The translations under genes were made by a program, and so were the position numbers. A stretch of DNA of 64,000 nt from Leguminivora glycinivorella. Lineage: Eukaryota; Arthropoda; Insecta; Lepidoptera; Tortricidae. The DNA lies in NCBI RefSeq assembly GCF_023078275.1, contig NC_062971.1, positions 7,440,001 to 7,504,000 on the forward strand, given 5' to 3'. Within the stretch, counting starts at the first letter, position 1. Every line of letters starts with the position of its first letter. Below are positions 45,088 through 57,718 of the stretch, one piece after another. The notes below the pieces were generated by a model that was not told where the DNA came from, did not search any database, and saw nothing but the letters and a program-made list of their open reading frames with translations.

Positions 45088-48000
45088 ATGGCTGTCTCCG
45101 TTAGGATTTTCTCTCGTTTTAGAGGTAATTAACATAACCATGCCACATAATTACATTTATCTTTATCTACGGGTCAAGTACCGGCACAGGGTTCTCGTAA
45201 CGATGACGCGTGTGACGTGATAGTTGACGTTCCGTTTACTACAACGGCGAATTAGTTAACCTTCCTATCAGATTAACACCTATTTCATAACATATCGGGA
45301 TAGATTAAAGTCATTTAGACCATTTACCTAGTACCTGGAAGTAATAAAAGAGAAACAAGATTAATTACAATCAACGAGAGATGGCTGATCAATGTCGTTT
45401 TCATTACAACCCTAGTTATGATCACCGAGACCTTCATCTATAAATATCTTGTCTATTCGTAGTTTTTTCATTATGCAAATCAGTACAATGAGACACTGTA
45501 TGTTGGTATTTGTTAATTTTGTGCCCTAATACAGACTGTGCTTGTCAATCAATACTTGACCTTTGATCAATCAAACAATATATTGTGTTATCAGATGTTT
45601 TGTTAGTAAATTGTATATAAACTGATACATCCGGCCTTTGACTCTGGTCAGTGTACTACTGTTTCAATTGTATTAAACAATGAGAGGGAGACAGTGCATT
45701 GAGACTGCACTTATTTGCATTTATGGGTTTTTCTTATTTTGATCCCAATAGTGAAAAACATCATCCTCCCTGTATACCAGTAAAATAAATTTCAACTTTG
45801 GTTTCAACCTCCTCCACATTGTCTTTGTAAAATAGACAACCCGATTATTCTCATGTGTGTACATTAGTTAAAATTTAAGCATTAATCATGAGTATCATTA
45901 CAATGTTTCTTTTGATTGTACTCATATGTGAGGTAAAATACTTAATCTTACATTATATTAGAAAATAAATAGTTGGAACAATGAAATAAAACAGTGGTTA
46001 CTGCAATTGTTTGCAATAAATTGTATTCATTTATGATTTCTTTGTTTTTTTTCTTATCTTATCTTGTACTTTTAAAAGAGCATTTCTTGTATATTTATTT
46101 ATTTATATATACCGACGATTTTGCTGAAATTTGTTATATGGGGGTTTTCGGGGGTGAAAAATCGTTCTATCGTAGCCTTAGATCCCGGAAAACGCGAATT
46201 TTTGAGTTTTCGTGAGTTTTTCTTTCGCGTTAGTAAACGTAAAATATGGTCGTTAATTTTGCCGCGCGCGCATCGATTCCGCTTAGCTCAGTCGGACGAT
46301 GTCGGTCTAATGTACGCAGATAGATCGTAGGTGTCACGGTTTCGAATCCCGGCCAAAAATAAAGTTTTTGTTTTTGTATTTATAAGAGTTTTTTTTATCT
46401 AAAGACGTGAAATATTAAATAAAATAGAACCGAGCTTCGCTCGGTCCCCCAGATATTGTTATCCTTATTGATAAAGATTATCAATAAGGATAACATAAAG
46501 AAAAATTTGTGTGTTTGTTCTGTAAGTTTTTATTAAACATGTAGGGTTTGTTTTGCTGTGTTTAAACATATTGAGAACAGAATTGAAATAATGTTTTGTT
46601 TCCTGTAGATGCTTTAGGTATGCCTATTTTAAAACTTTCACAAAAACTTGATAATATCTACAACAGTCACTTGGTTTGTTTATGTCACTTTAGCTAATCT
46701 TATCTTTACAGATGGTGTAAAACTAGGTAATGTCAGATTTTATTCCACCCCATACCATGAGACACGAAAAAACCTCAAACTGACATCCGAAACAAAAGTT
46801 ATAGTACAAGGTTTCACCGGCAAGCAAGGCACTTTCCACAGCCAGCAAGCCCTCGACTATGGCACAAAGATCGTTGGTGGAGTATCGCCAAAGAAGGCTG
46901 GTACAGAGCATCTTGGCAAGCCAGTGTTTAAGAGCGTGAAGGAAGCTAAGGACGCGACAGGGGCGGAGGCAACCGTTTTGTTCATTCCCCCTCCGGCGGC
47001 AGCGGCAGGTATCCTGGAGGCCATTGAAGCTGAAATCCCGCTTATTGTGTGCATCACAGAGGGTGTCCCGCAACACGTGAGTTTATCTATTGTAGTGGCA
47101 CATGGGAGATGAACAAAGATTTAAGCCTCGCCACACATGAGCGTTTTGATAGGGGTGTGATAAGAGGCGGATGTCATACGCCGGGGAAAAGCGCGCGAGA
47201 CTCTCCCTAGAAGCAACATTGCTGTCTTGTGTGTGACTGCTTGAGCGCGATCAAAAGCTGGTCGCATCGCGCCCCACTCACGGCAAGCCGTCAAAACATT
47301 CATGTGTTGTGGAGGCTTTATAAAATAAAATACTGAAAAAAGTGGTTCAACTGCCTACACAGCTGACCTTATTCGTTTTAACACTTACATATTATTATTG
47401 CACCCATCTAGCACATGTAAACCTTGACTATCTGCAAAATTCCAGCGAAATCTCTGGGCAAATTTTTAAACAATCGTCTAATAAGTAGTATCACATTTTG
47501 AGTATAGGTAAATTTGGATTGTCCTACCCAGTATCTGTTATAAATATGCATAGTCTATCTTTCATCACACATCACACCTAAACATCATAAACAGGAAAAA
47601 CACTGCTATATCGTTACAGTTGACTGAAGGTATTAATGACATGTAATGTATCTGTACGATTTTATTATTAACGCTTGCAGAATCCGCGATGTTCGCTAGT
47701 AAAAGAACTTGCATCATTTGTTTACCACTTAATGTATCATGAGATAAAGAGAATTTTACTTTGAGAATGTGATAAAAACCAGTACTTACAGAATCTTATT
47801 TAAATATATCTTTGGTAGACCGTATGTCGACGTGATAGGGTTTTCGATGATCGTGGTTTCAAACAAATTACAAACAATCAAACATCCGGTAGTTAGGGAA
47901 CATACTGCGTGACCTATTTTTTACCCTTTCCGACCTTCGGTGACCTTTTGTACTGTTTGTAGTGTAATGCCAAGACAAAAAGTGTAAACAAAAAGTTACT

Positions 48001-51000
48001 TAAAAAAAATTTAAAAAAAGCATTTTGCCAACTTCAAGCGCTTAGCCCCCCATCAGTGTTGCCACTCGCGTCGGGCCAACTGTACCTTGGAAAAAGACGT
48101 CGCGTCGAGCGCTTAATTCTGCTCGCTATGTTGCTCAAAAAGGCGCTAGAGGTTGACACTACGTACGTGACAAATTCTGAGCTGAACCTCCTGCTCCCGA
48201 ATTTCCATACTATGCGATCAAAAGTGGGGTTTTGAAGATCTCGCCGTCTGAACAGATAGCAGTTTATGTGGTTGTAGGTTATTCACTTTTAAGGTTTACC
48301 ACTTACCAATCTTATCTGACTCTTATAGTACATTACTATGTGATAATGATAACACTAGATCTGCGTAATTTCCAGGACATGGTGCGAGTAAAACACGCTC
48401 TGCTCAGGCAGAACAAGTCCCGCCTGGTCGGTCCCAATTGTCCCGGCATCATCGCGCCAGAGAAATGCAAGATCGGAATCATGCCTGCTGCCGTCCACAA
48501 GAAGGGATGCATCGGCGTTGTGTCGCGTTCTGGCACACTTACCTATGAGGCCTGCCATCAGACCACTGAGGTAAGTTATCAAATGTGAATATGGGGACTT
48601 AAGTGAGGGAACAACGGGAACTGTCTGCTGGGGATTTGTGGCAATGTTTTATGCTGATCATTTATAAAATTCTAAAACAATATTAATTTGTAAAAACAGT
48701 GAATGTATTCATTTAACATATAATATTTAGTATATACTAACATTTAGTAAAAAATATGCCAACTTACCTCTATAAATTTTAGATCACCTAGTGACGTATT
48801 TAATTTTTTACAAATAGTTTCTTATGCTCACTCAATCCTCACACTTTTGAAAAGCCGAATTTTGATGAAAAACATAAGATTTATACCGCTATTATATGTG
48901 TATAGTTTAGTTAATTTGTAAAATACAAAACAAACCACTAACATGTCAGGTTTTTTTATAATAAATTTTTGTAAGTGCTCACTCAGTCCACATGTTTTGA
49001 GAAAGTTAAAAATGTAAATATCTTAAGATTTGTAGCACCACAGACACTCGAAAGTACTTCAACATTTAGTAAAATTTTTTACTAAATATCCACCTTCTAA
49101 TATTTTATATTCGTTGTCTGGTTTTAAAGATATTCAGACATAACTTTTCTCATACAAATGTATCATGTAGGGTGACCACACTATGTCAGACCTATGATCA
49201 TATTTCTATGATAAACATATGATAGTATCGGCCTTAGGCCACTTAGGTTGGTGCCCGATTTGTCGGATTATTGTTTCGCCGGATTTATTAGGACGTCATA
49301 ATCCGAGGACTTACCTAATAAGGTCTTAATATTCGACGAAAGAAGAATCCAACGAATCTACTACTACTGTGTACTTAGTGGGCCATCCCACACAGACTCT
49401 TTATAGTACGTTGCTCCTGGAAAGTTATGTATGAAAATGTTGGCATAATTAATAGAAGATTTTTTTTTGATTGGGATATGTACATTACAGGCCGAAGTTA
49501 TTTTTCATCAACCCTCCCCATCCCTCCGCCCTCTGCGTCACCCCTCTTCCCCCCCTTAAATAGCCGAAAATGCGGTTTTTCGCGATTTCTGACAAAACCG
49601 TTGAAGATACAGAAAAAGCGTGTAGGAATAAAGTAATCCTTAATAAATTTACTACAAATCATTCATTGACACTTTGGTTCTAGCACTTATAGTTTTCGCG
49701 TGATCCATCACGAAAGATGGTCCTTTGCTGCAATTTTCTTTTCCCCTCACTAGCTCGGAAACACGTGTTTTGTCCTTTAATACCAGCAGGTAAAAACGCA
49801 TTTTATCCACTAGTGGGTAAAGTAATTTGACCTTGAATAAAGTCAAATTAACTGCTTTAAAATTGATAAAAGTAGGTGAATCTAGTAATAAAGATGATTT
49901 ACCACCTGTGGAACTATTGGAAGGAGTGATAAACGCATTTTTTGCATTGTAGTTTCCTCGCTATAGCGAGAGGAAAAGTTTTGTGTTACACTCGGGTGCA
50001 AATGTATTTTACTTCTCGTGTGTTAAAAAACTCGCAAGTTCAGGATTCTATTCTCGAACCACTCGCTTCGCTCGTGGTTCAACTATAGAATCCTTTCACT
50101 TGCTCGTTTTTCAATTCCACACTCGGCGTTAAAATACAACTTTGCCCCCTTGTATAACAAATAACTATTAGTGAGTGTTAAGTTTTCTCCCAAATCAATG
50201 GTTTAGGGACTTCCGTAGTCAACTAGGAACCCTTATTGTTTCCAGCCATGTCTGTCTTTAGTTCCGTGTCAACTAGTCCCTTATAGTCCGTCTGTCGGAT
50301 AATCTCAGTAACCGTTAGCACTAGAAAGCTAAAATTTGGTACCAATATGTATATCAATCACGCCGACAAAGTACAAAAATAAAAAATGGAAAAAAATGTT
50401 TTATTAGGGTAGGGGGACCTACATGTAAAGTGGGGGCTGATATTTTTTTTCATTCCAACCCCAACGTGTGATATGTTGTTGGATAGGTATTTAAAAATAA
50501 GTAAGGGTTTCCTAAGATCGTTTTTTGATAATATTAATATTTTCGGAAATAATCGCTCCTAAAAGAAAAAAAAGTGCGTCCCCCCCCCCCCCCTCTAACT
50601 TTTGAACCATATGTTTAAAAAATATGAAAAAAATCACAAAAGTAGAACTTTATAAATACTTTCTAGGAAAATTGTTTTGAACTTGATAGGTTCAGGAGTT
50701 TTTGAGAAAAATACGGAAAACTACGGAACCCTACACTGAGCGTGGCCCGACACGCTCTTGGCCGGTTTTCCCCTTAATTTTTTTTAGTCGTTGGAGAAAA
50801 TTTTGGGCGAAAACTTAACATTCATTAAAGAAAATTGCAGCAAAGGACCATACGGAGAAAACCTATGATCATATTTCAATGAATGATAAACATATGAAAG
50901 TTGACTTCGTTCTTACGCCACTTTTTTGTATCTTCAGATTTGTCGGATTATTGTTTCCGCCGGATTTATTAGGACGTCATAATCCAGAGGACCTACCTAA

Positions 51001-53421
51001 TAAGGTCTTAATATTCGACGAAATAAGAATCCAACGAATCTACTACTACTATGTACTTTGTGGGCCATCCCACACAGACTCTTTATACAGGTTCCTCAAT
51101 TCATGATTTTAAGATGTAACTGACATATTCTAGTTTGCATCACTGATTAGCGATTACTATTAGAAGATTACATCGCAGCGTTATTGCCTGCTCTCGATCA
51201 AAGTTCTAACGATAAAACTTATGATTACCTATTTCGCAAGTCGTAACTCACCGGACCGTTATAGAGATGAAGCAAATGGAGTACCTATAGAAAAATTAGA
51301 GAAGTCAAGTAGGTATTGTACTGATGTGCCTACACGAAATTTTCGAGATGGGAAAAGTTCTGAAACTCTCCCGAATTTTATATAAAGATTGTTACTTTCC
51401 AATTACATAAATCAATTTAAAATTTATTGTCTTGTGAAACTTTCCTAAATAATCCAAGGTTTTTTTAAGGATTTTTTTTCAACTTGCACATCAGCAGCAA
51501 TCAATGTTTCTTGTACCTACTCATGTGCTCAAATTACTATGTTTATTTTACAGACCGGGCTAGGCCAGACCCTATGCGTGGGCATCGGCGGCGACCCGTT
51601 CAACGGCACCGACTTCATCGACTGTCTGGAGGTGTTCCTTAACGACCCGGACACAAAGGGCATCATCCTTATCGGAGAGATTGGAGGCAACGCCGAGGAG
51701 CTTGCGTCCGAATACCTCATCCAGCACAACACGGTAAATAAATGCTACAAAATCTATGATTCGTAGTCGTATGTGTAATTTCTGTTTGGTCCTATGGTTG
51801 ACTGGTAGAGAATGCCTTAAGGCATTAAGTCCGCTATTTGTACTTTTTTCCAATTGTGCAATAAAGTTTAAATAAATAAATGTACAAGTGCGATGTAGAG
51901 ATTTTTCCATGTCAATGGTAGACCCTCAGCTAAAAGGCTTTCTAGACTGTGTCTCCAAAGCGTTGGAAACAGTCAATTTTAGTCGTTCACGAACTGAACT
52001 GTTAGGAATAAAATCCCATCAATGACCGAAATGAACTGAATCTTTCCGTGCTCCGTGAATCGGTCTTTGCTCATTTAGTTCAGTATAGGATCGGCGAGCG
52101 CGAGCGGTTTGGATCAAGAAAGAGTGTGTGACGGCGCCGACCGGGAGCGAGGTATTTAGCAAAGCGACACAAAAACGTCAAGTTTTCATATTAAGCTTCG
52201 GTCACTTACAACCTTTCGGCCCGGAATTGTTATTGTCTGTGGAATATTCGTATCATTTTGACACTAGTCGGTCCCATTCGTTCTGATCTTTCCGACCGTA
52301 GTGGTCGCTGGTCTGACTGAACTAAATGAGCAAAGACCTAAAAGAGCGAACTAGTTCGTGGGAGCGATTGAACAAGATCGGAGCGCTCCGATCAACGAAC
52401 GAAACGGCACAAGCCTAGAGGCAACACCATCGAACCGCTGTCCTGCTCCTGCCTCGCTAGAATGCAAGAGGGGTATGTATATGTACCTTTAGGCATGACG
52501 TTTTTCAAAGTTTGCTAAACGCCAATATTCGAACAAAGGGCAATAGTGATCTCGACATTTAAAGCAATAGATTAAAATTCCCACGCACGGATCCGTGTCT
52601 GAGCATACGAGGGGTTAATCGGTTATATCACGGTTTCAGTGTTGATAATGTAACAAGTTTAGGTGCTTACAAATTTTTACATATTTTGAGTTGTTAATTA
52701 TTTTTGTCACTCAACAGTCCAAGGTATGGATCTACAATGGTGCCCAATCCAAAGGTTTACTTTATCTTATCTCACATCCCATTGACATTTAAGAAGATAT
52801 ATTATATCATCTGTACAGAATCAACCGACGCATTATCTTGTTGAGACAATCTGAGCATATATCGACCATCATCGATCAGTTGTAACTAATTTTATTTATT
52901 GGCTTTCGTCGCTAACTTCAATCATGATTTCCAAATTTTGATGTAAATTTTAGTGTGTAGTATCAGTTTGAATTTTGACATTGAGTTCCAAAGTATTTTA
53001 TCGTATTGAATAAGGACAACATAGTATTACAGTTATTTTTAACACAACAGTGTTTTTTGTTTGTAGATAACATTGTTTAGTTCGAATTTCCGTTTGAAGC
53101 ACAGCGTGTTGTTTGAGTATGTACTGACGTAGGTGTAACTTTGTAGTCACAAAGTCGTCATCGAGGCGTGCCAGTTTTCGTCTATCACGAAATTTGTAAT
53201 TCCAGGGCCAGAAAGCCAAGCCCGTGGTGTCGTTCATCGCCGGGCTGACGGCGCCGCCCGGCCGCAGGATGGGCCACGCCGGAGCCATCATCTCGGGCGG
53301 CAAGGGAGGCGCCATGGACAAGATCAAGGCGCTCGAGAAGGCCAACGTCATCGTCACACGCTCCCCCGCCAAGATGGGCGCCGAACTCTTCAAAGAGATG
53401 AAGAGACTAGAAATCGTCTAA
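45088..53421 (+). CDS. Suclg1: Succinyl-CoA ligase [ADP/GDP-forming] subunit alpha, mitochondrial
   Basis: Alpha subunit of the TCA-cycle enzyme interconverting succinyl-CoA and succinate with nucleotide triphosphate formation in the mitochondrial matrix. Exons 45088-45124, 46712-47076, 48376-48570, 51554-51733, 53206-53421, all with GT/AG and agreeing phases; 330 aa. The start MAVSVRIFSRFRDGVKLGNVR is Arg-rich with few acids, as in a transit peptide. The CoA-binding fold has GFTGKQGTFHSQQALDYGT; later SRLVGPNCPGIIAP, GVVSRSGTLTYEA and LGQTLCVGIGGDPFNGTDF. The phosphorylated histidine is in PGRRMGHAGAII, His 283. It ends KEMKRLEIV. Length and all motifs are normal. Introns 2 to 4 hold repeats. 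Confidence 0.96.
46275..46365 (+). mobile_element. tRNA-like SINE head in SUCLG1 intron 1
   Basis: A-box-like cttagctcagtcggacgatg and B box ggtttcgaatcc in tRNA arrangement, followed by an A/T tail; no good acceptor stem. Probably a SINE rather than a tRNA gene. Confidence 0.5.
47124..47322. mobile_element. MITE with aagcctc ends in SUCLG1 intron 2
   Basis: aagcctcgccacacatgagc and catgtgttgtggaggctt are inverted ends, with gcgttttga and tcaaaacat just inside. Confidence 0.75.
48660..49190. mobile_element. Single diverged arm of the foldback found at 3959-5743
   Basis: ataccgctattatatgtgta, gtgctcactcagtccacatg and actctcgaaag-type blocks follow the same order as 4130-4640. Only one arm is present, in SUCLG1 intron 3. 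Confidence 0.75.
49780..50170. repeat. Palindromic interspersed repeat, SUCLG1 intron 3
   Basis: Related to 31330-31555: gaaccactcgcttcgctcgt, aactttgcccccttgtataa; the left part has aaacgcattttatccactag. Confidence 0.7.
50205..50770 (-). repeat. Interspersed repeat family A, SUCLG1 intron 3
   Basis: Runs from ggacttccgtagtcaactag to gacacgctcttggccggttt, with all middle blocks seen at 29240-29700. Confidence 0.75.
51786..51882 (+). mobile_element. LINE 3' end fragment, same family as 8209-11809
   Basis: ttgactggtagagaatgcct, aaggcattaagtccgc and gtgcaataaagtttaaataa match the complement of 8215-8310. 5'-truncated insertion ending in an AAAT repeat, 50 bp after SUCLG1 exon 4. Confidence 0.75.
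51980..52425. mobile_element. aggcttgtg-type MITE, SUCLG1 intron 4
   Basis: tcgttcacgaactgaactgt through cgaacgaaacggcacaagcc matches 538-925, with an extra internal insertion around 52110-52280. Confidence 0.7.
52430..53205. other. Rest of SUCLG1 intron 4, no feature seen
   Basis: AT-rich, no shared repeat recognised; ends in the exon 5 acceptor gtaattccag. Confidence 0.5.
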
Positions 53422-53578
53422 GACGCTCCGGTTATTGTCACATAATAGGCTTTTAGAAATTATACATGTATTTACAAACGTTATTTCTACTATGACTTTA
53501 TTTATTTAACGCCTGTAAGGCATGCTGTCACGAGCCTATTGACAGTATTAATTAATGTTTTACCTCTAAATGTCTATT

Positions 53579-53584
53579 AAATAA
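53579..53584 (+). terminator. Likely SUCLG1 poly(A) signal
   Basis: AATAAA about 160 nt after the stop codon. Other weaker candidates exist further on. Confidence 0.5.
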
Positions 53585-53599
53585 AACACACTGCCCTCG

Positions 53600-55138
53600 A
53601 ACAACATTAGTTATGTTATGAATTTGTACAGATTTAAAGTTTCTTTGAATACAATTTTAACAGAAATTATTTAGTCATCAACATCGTTATTGCACTGACA
53701 GTGTCTGTATAGTCTTAAGTCTACGTCTGGCAGAAATTTATCTCATTAATGTGAAAATGTTTGCACGAGGTTGTCATAAAATAGAAAGCACATACTATTC
53801 TAAGGATGTTATTAATGTTACCTCTATAATTTTTAGGGTTCCGTATTTAGGCTAATCTCAATTTGCTACGCTACTTTGATAGGAAATCTTATGAATATTG
53901 CTGTTTTTTTGCTTCATTTTAGCAGTGTGGCAGGCTACTGGTCCTAACGATATTAAATTAAAACATAACATGTAATGTTATCCATATTATATACCATAAA
54001 ACTACACCGCTTTTTATTTCTATTATGTAACCAGTTCTAAGAAAAAAATAATACAGCTTTAAAGTAATATTTTTTATTACTCAGTGGTTTATAAACTTAT
54101 AAAGAATTTGTACTGAACCATTCTCATTTTTCACGGCGAATTAGGTGGCAAAAACTTATTTGAAAATACTTGCATTATAAAAAAAATAAAGACTGCACCT
54201 ACACATCAAATAAGTATATTGAAATGATACTATTGATTTCAACTTTACGAATTTTATGATCATGATATTCATGATAGTCACATAACACCCTTCATAATTC
54301 ATAATAGAGATTTAAAAGTGTAGCTAAATTCCTAATCACAGAAATACTAAACCTAGCATTCTTTCCTCTTAGTTTATTTTGATCATGTGATCATGTTTCT
54401 CATTTTCACGACGTTCCGAACGTGACAAAATTCTCAGTCACGAGAAGACGAAAATAAGGGAAGAATGCTCAGGTTTTTAATATATCAGAGATTAGGAACG
54501 TAATTATCCACATAACTTACTTGGCAATAGCGTCAGGTATTGAGAGTAGACTGATACGTACAGAGCATCAAATCGGTGTGTTAGCTAAGCACAGACATTG
54601 TTATTTTATTCTGCAAGTTCTGTTAACCCTTTCCTGCCTAGTTTGCCGTGAATTGCATGATTCTAATGTGTACCTTATAAACTATAACATTGCTTTAACA
54701 GTCTACTGTTAGATCACAGTCATCTTCATTGACTTGCAACAAGAGGAAAACAAAAACAAACAATATAATATTATTAACTCACAATATTTTAAGCCTCTGG
54801 CTTATTTTCAGTCCAAAAAATTTACAACTAGGTATATAGGTAAGTATATTAATGAGAAGATGGTAATAATAATAGTGCATGGATAGGGAGTTTCCAAAAA
54901 GTAGCTAAGGGTGGTATTCCACTTGTCCACATTCTTTATCAGATCTGATGTCAATTTTGCTTAAAAAATTATGTGATTCATATACAAATCGGACAGGTGG
55001 AATACCTCCCCAAGTTAAGATGATAAGTTGTTATTTTAAGTGTTTTGTAGTTTAGTGTGGAAGACTTTGTCTTGTTTAGTAAAGCATAACATCATCCTCA
55101 GATTGCGACAATTTTGGGGTCCCCATTAAGAAGAGAGA
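53600..55138. other. Intergenic region between convergent SUCLG1 and DDX43-like genes
   Basis: AT-rich. A small inverted pair (gggtggtattccacttgtcc and cggacaggtggaatacctcc, 54907-55012) suggests one MITE. Nothing else is recognised; the 3'UTRs of both genes should fall here. Confidence 0.5.
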
Positions 55139-57280
55139 CTAATATCTGTCCCTTCTCCCCCCATATCCACCACCACCTCCTCCGTAACCACCGTCGCGAC
55201 CGCCGCCGTAGCCACCGTCGCGACCGCCGCCGCCGTAGCCACCGCCACCGCCACCGTAGCCCCCGTCGCGCCCGCCGCCGCCGTAACCTCCTCGCCCTCC
55301 GCGCCCGCGCCCGCCGCCGCGGCCCCCTCGCCCGCCTCCTCCCGCGTCGCGACGTAACTTCATGGCTTCAAACCTCTGAGCCATTTGCTCCAATTCTTCG
55401 GGTACTTCCTGATGAGCTTCCTCGAGAATTTTTATCAATTCTCTTGCGTGTGCCCAGTCGTTCCTCGCTATCAATGATAGTGATATACCTGTCCTTCCCG
55501 CCCGACCGGTTCTGCCCACCCTGTGCACGTACTCTTCGATGTGACGCGGAAAATCCAAGTTAATGACGTGAGTGAGATCCTTGATGTCTATTCCTCTGGA
55601 AGCGACATCGGTGGCGATTAAAATGTTTACTGTCCCATCAACCATTTCTTCCAGTGCCGCTTCACGGTCACTCTGGTCTCTATCTCCGTGCAAAGCTTGG
55701 CAGCTGATGTTTCTTATTGCCAGTTCGGTAGAAATGTGGTTTGCTGTTGCCTTTTTACCACAGAATACTATCACCTTGTCTGTAGGCTCCATGTTGTTTA
55801 AGAAATCTAGAAGATACTGCTCTTTATCATCTTCCTCCACGAATACAACTTTTTGTGTAACTGTATGAACAGCTGCAAGATCCAGTGAACCCACATTAAC
55901 CTGTATAGGATCCTGCATGTAAGACTCTGCTAAGCGTCGCACACCTGTGGGCCAGGTGGCTGAGGTCATAACCGTCTGGCGGTCAGGTCTGACATCAAAC
56001 AAGGATTTTCTGATCTGAGGTTCAAAGCCCATGTCTAACATTCTGTCAGCCTCATCAAGCACAATGTAGGAGAAGTTTATAATGTTCAGGTGCCTTGCCA
56101 TTATCAGGTCATTTAGTCGTCCTGGAGTTGCAATGACAATGTCTACACCTTTAGACACTACCTTGATTTGCTGTTTACGATCTCCTCCTCCATATAAGCA
56201 CACTGACTTAATACCTCTGTATTGATACTTGGACGCCTCTTTGTCAATCTGTAATGCTAGTTCCCTAGTGGGAGCTAAAATAAGCACTGATGGTCCTTCT
56301 CGCTCTTCTCGCGGGGTAGTTTGACCTTCAATATGTATTAGAGCTGGCAAAAGGAAAGCTAATGTCTTGCCAGTACCTGTTTGAGCAATACCAATTAAAT
56401 CATCACCTCTTAGCAAAACTGGCCAGGCTTGACTTTGAATTGGAGAGGGTTGCTTAAAGCCCTGTTTATAAATTTCTTCCAGAATCTCAGGATAGTGTTG
56501 GAATGCTTGTTCAAATGTCAGAACTGGGTTGGGAATAGGCCTTAACCCAGGTTTGTCATCAAAAGTTCTCTTTACCTGAATATCATGATTTGCTTTACGC
56601 CAACGACTGACTTCAGCAGGGGATGTTGAAGCTACTTTAGGGTCTTCTTTATAGAAATCTTTGATGATCGGTGGTAGCTTGCTCCAGCGTTCCTTCTGGC
56701 TCTCTTCATAAAACGAATTCAACTTAGACCAGTCAATAACTTCCACACCATTTTCATTTTTTTTAAGAAACTCACCAGACTGATTACTGCTGTTACTGGT
56801 GTTCAAATCACGTGATCCAGAAGGCTTATAATCTTTGACGAGATCTTGAATCATATCCTCTACCTTAGCTATAGCCTCATCAGTACCCGTCAGCGTAATA
56901 TCAGTTTGGTCGCCGCTAGTATCTCCGATTTTTACTTTAGCGTCAGAATCATATTCTAAATCTTTAATTTTGGACCCGCCCTTACCAATTACACGACCGA
57001 TCTTAGAGGAAGGAACTGAAATTACTTTTCTGTTACCTTCATCTTGCCGAGAAAAATTCCGGCGTTCGCCGTTGCGTCCATCGCCGCCGCCCCGGCGATC
57101 TCTGTTGTCGTACCGATCGTCGTAACTGCTGGTCTGAGGGCCACGTGCTCTCCAATTGGAATCGTTACTGCGTCCACCACGGCCTCTTCCACCTCCTCGC
57201 GGACGGCTGTCGTATCCCGAAGATACGGGTGCTGAGGACATCGCCCCGACCGGTTCATCTTGCCATTCGTCGTCTGCCAT
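55139..57280 (-). CDS. KH-domain DEAD-box RNA helicase, DDX43-like
   Basis: 713 aa in one exon. An N-terminal RG-rich region (1-85) precedes a KH domain (about 86-150, core IGRVIGKGGSKIKDL with the GKGG loop). The helicase core has Q motif FKQPSPIQ (275-282), Walker A AQTGTGKT (299-306), PTRELALQ (337-344), TPGRLND (385-391), DEAD (409-412), SAT (440-442), ATDVASRGID (556-565) and HRVGRTGRAGRTG (586-598). KH plus DEAD order, ERW.KLPPIIKDFY and RPIPNP before the core fit the DDX43/DDX53 group rather than DDX5, which lacks KH. The tail (646-713) is RGG/GGYGG repeats, longer than in human DDX43 (648 aa). It should bind RNA and unwind short duplexes using ATP; substrate unknown. No introns, so a retrocopy origin is possible, but the frame is intact and all motifs are present. 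Confidence 0.93.
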   Translation of the reverse strand: MADDEWQDEPVGAMSSAPVSSGYDSRPRGGGRGRGGRSNDSNWRARGPQTSSYDDRYDNRDRRGGGDGRNGERRNFSRQDEGNRKVISVPSSKIGRVIGKGGSKIKDLEYDSDAKVKIGDTSGDQTDITLTGTDEAIAKVEDMIQDLVKDYKPSGSRDLNTSNSSNQSGEFLKKNENGVEVIDWSKLNSFYEESQKERWSKLPPIIKDFYKEDPKVASTSPAEVSRWRKANHDIQVKRTFDDKPGLRPIPNPVLTFEQAFQHYPEILEEIYKQGFKQPSPIQSQAWPVLLRGDDLIGIAQTGTGKTLAFLLPALIHIEGQTTPREEREGPSVLILAPTRELALQIDKEASKYQYRGIKSVCLYGGGDRKQQIKVVSKGVDIVIATPGRLNDLIMARHLNIINFSYIVLDEADRMLDMGFEPQIRKSLFDVRPDRQTVMTSATWPTGVRRLAESYMQDPIQVNVGSLDLAAVHTVTQKVVFVEEDDKEQYLLDFLNNMEPTDKVIVFCGKKATANHISTELAIRNISCQALHGDRDQSDREAALEEMVDGTVNILIATDVASRGIDIKDLTHVINLDFPRHIEEYVHRVGRTGRAGRTGISLSLIARNDWAHARELIKILEEAHQEVPEELEQMAQRFEAMKLRRDAGGGGRGGRGGGRGRGGRGGYGGGGRDGGYGGGGGGYGGGGRDGGYGGGRDGGYGGGGGGYGGRRDRY

Positions 57281-57576
57281 TTTGGTTTTATGAATATATC
57301 AAACCTTTAGAGTATCCGTATATTTCTTTTAGATAACCTAGCAAGTATCTGCTAACAATAAAAACAAGTTCTTAACATGTCGATAATTAATAATTATTGA
57401 AAACACATGCGGGTTTCGGGTGTTGAATAAAGTTGAATTTTGTTATGAACATAGACAATTGAACAGTTTTTTTTTTATTGGATTATATCTCTCCAGACTT
57501 TGCGACAAATTGTATACGATTTGAAAAAATTAGGCTTGCAACAGACAGTCTTAAAAATTCATAATCTAAAAAAAAA

Positions 57577-57649
57577 TTGTATGCAAATTGACAGTTCAAA
57601 CTGACACTGACAGCTGTCAGTGTCAGTTGAACTGTCAATTTGCATACAA
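57577..57649. repeat. Near-perfect 73-bp palindrome next to the LTR
   Basis: ttgtatgcaaattgacagtt and aactgtcaatttgcatacaa are inverted around ctgacagctgtcag. A further half-copy follows to about 57712, where the LTR element begins. Confidence 0.75.
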
Positions 57650-57718
57650 TTATCAGTCAGTGTCAGACATCTGTCAGTGTCAGTTTGAACTGACAATTTG
57701 CATACAAATTTTTGACGT

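Larger units (their letters stand above)
49192..51095. repeat. Direct repeat pair flanking nested repeats in SUCLG1 intron 3
   Basis: About 49192-49405 and 50862-51090 share tatgatcatatttc, ttgtcggattattgttt, ccggatttattaggacgtca and gggccatcccacacagactc. Between them lie the palindromic repeat (49780-50170) and family A (50205-50770). Confidence 0.7.

Noticed and set aside
55114..55563. 149-codon His/Arg-rich plus-strand frame
   Set aside because: Antisense of the GGYGG-coding tail of the helicase; composition artefact.
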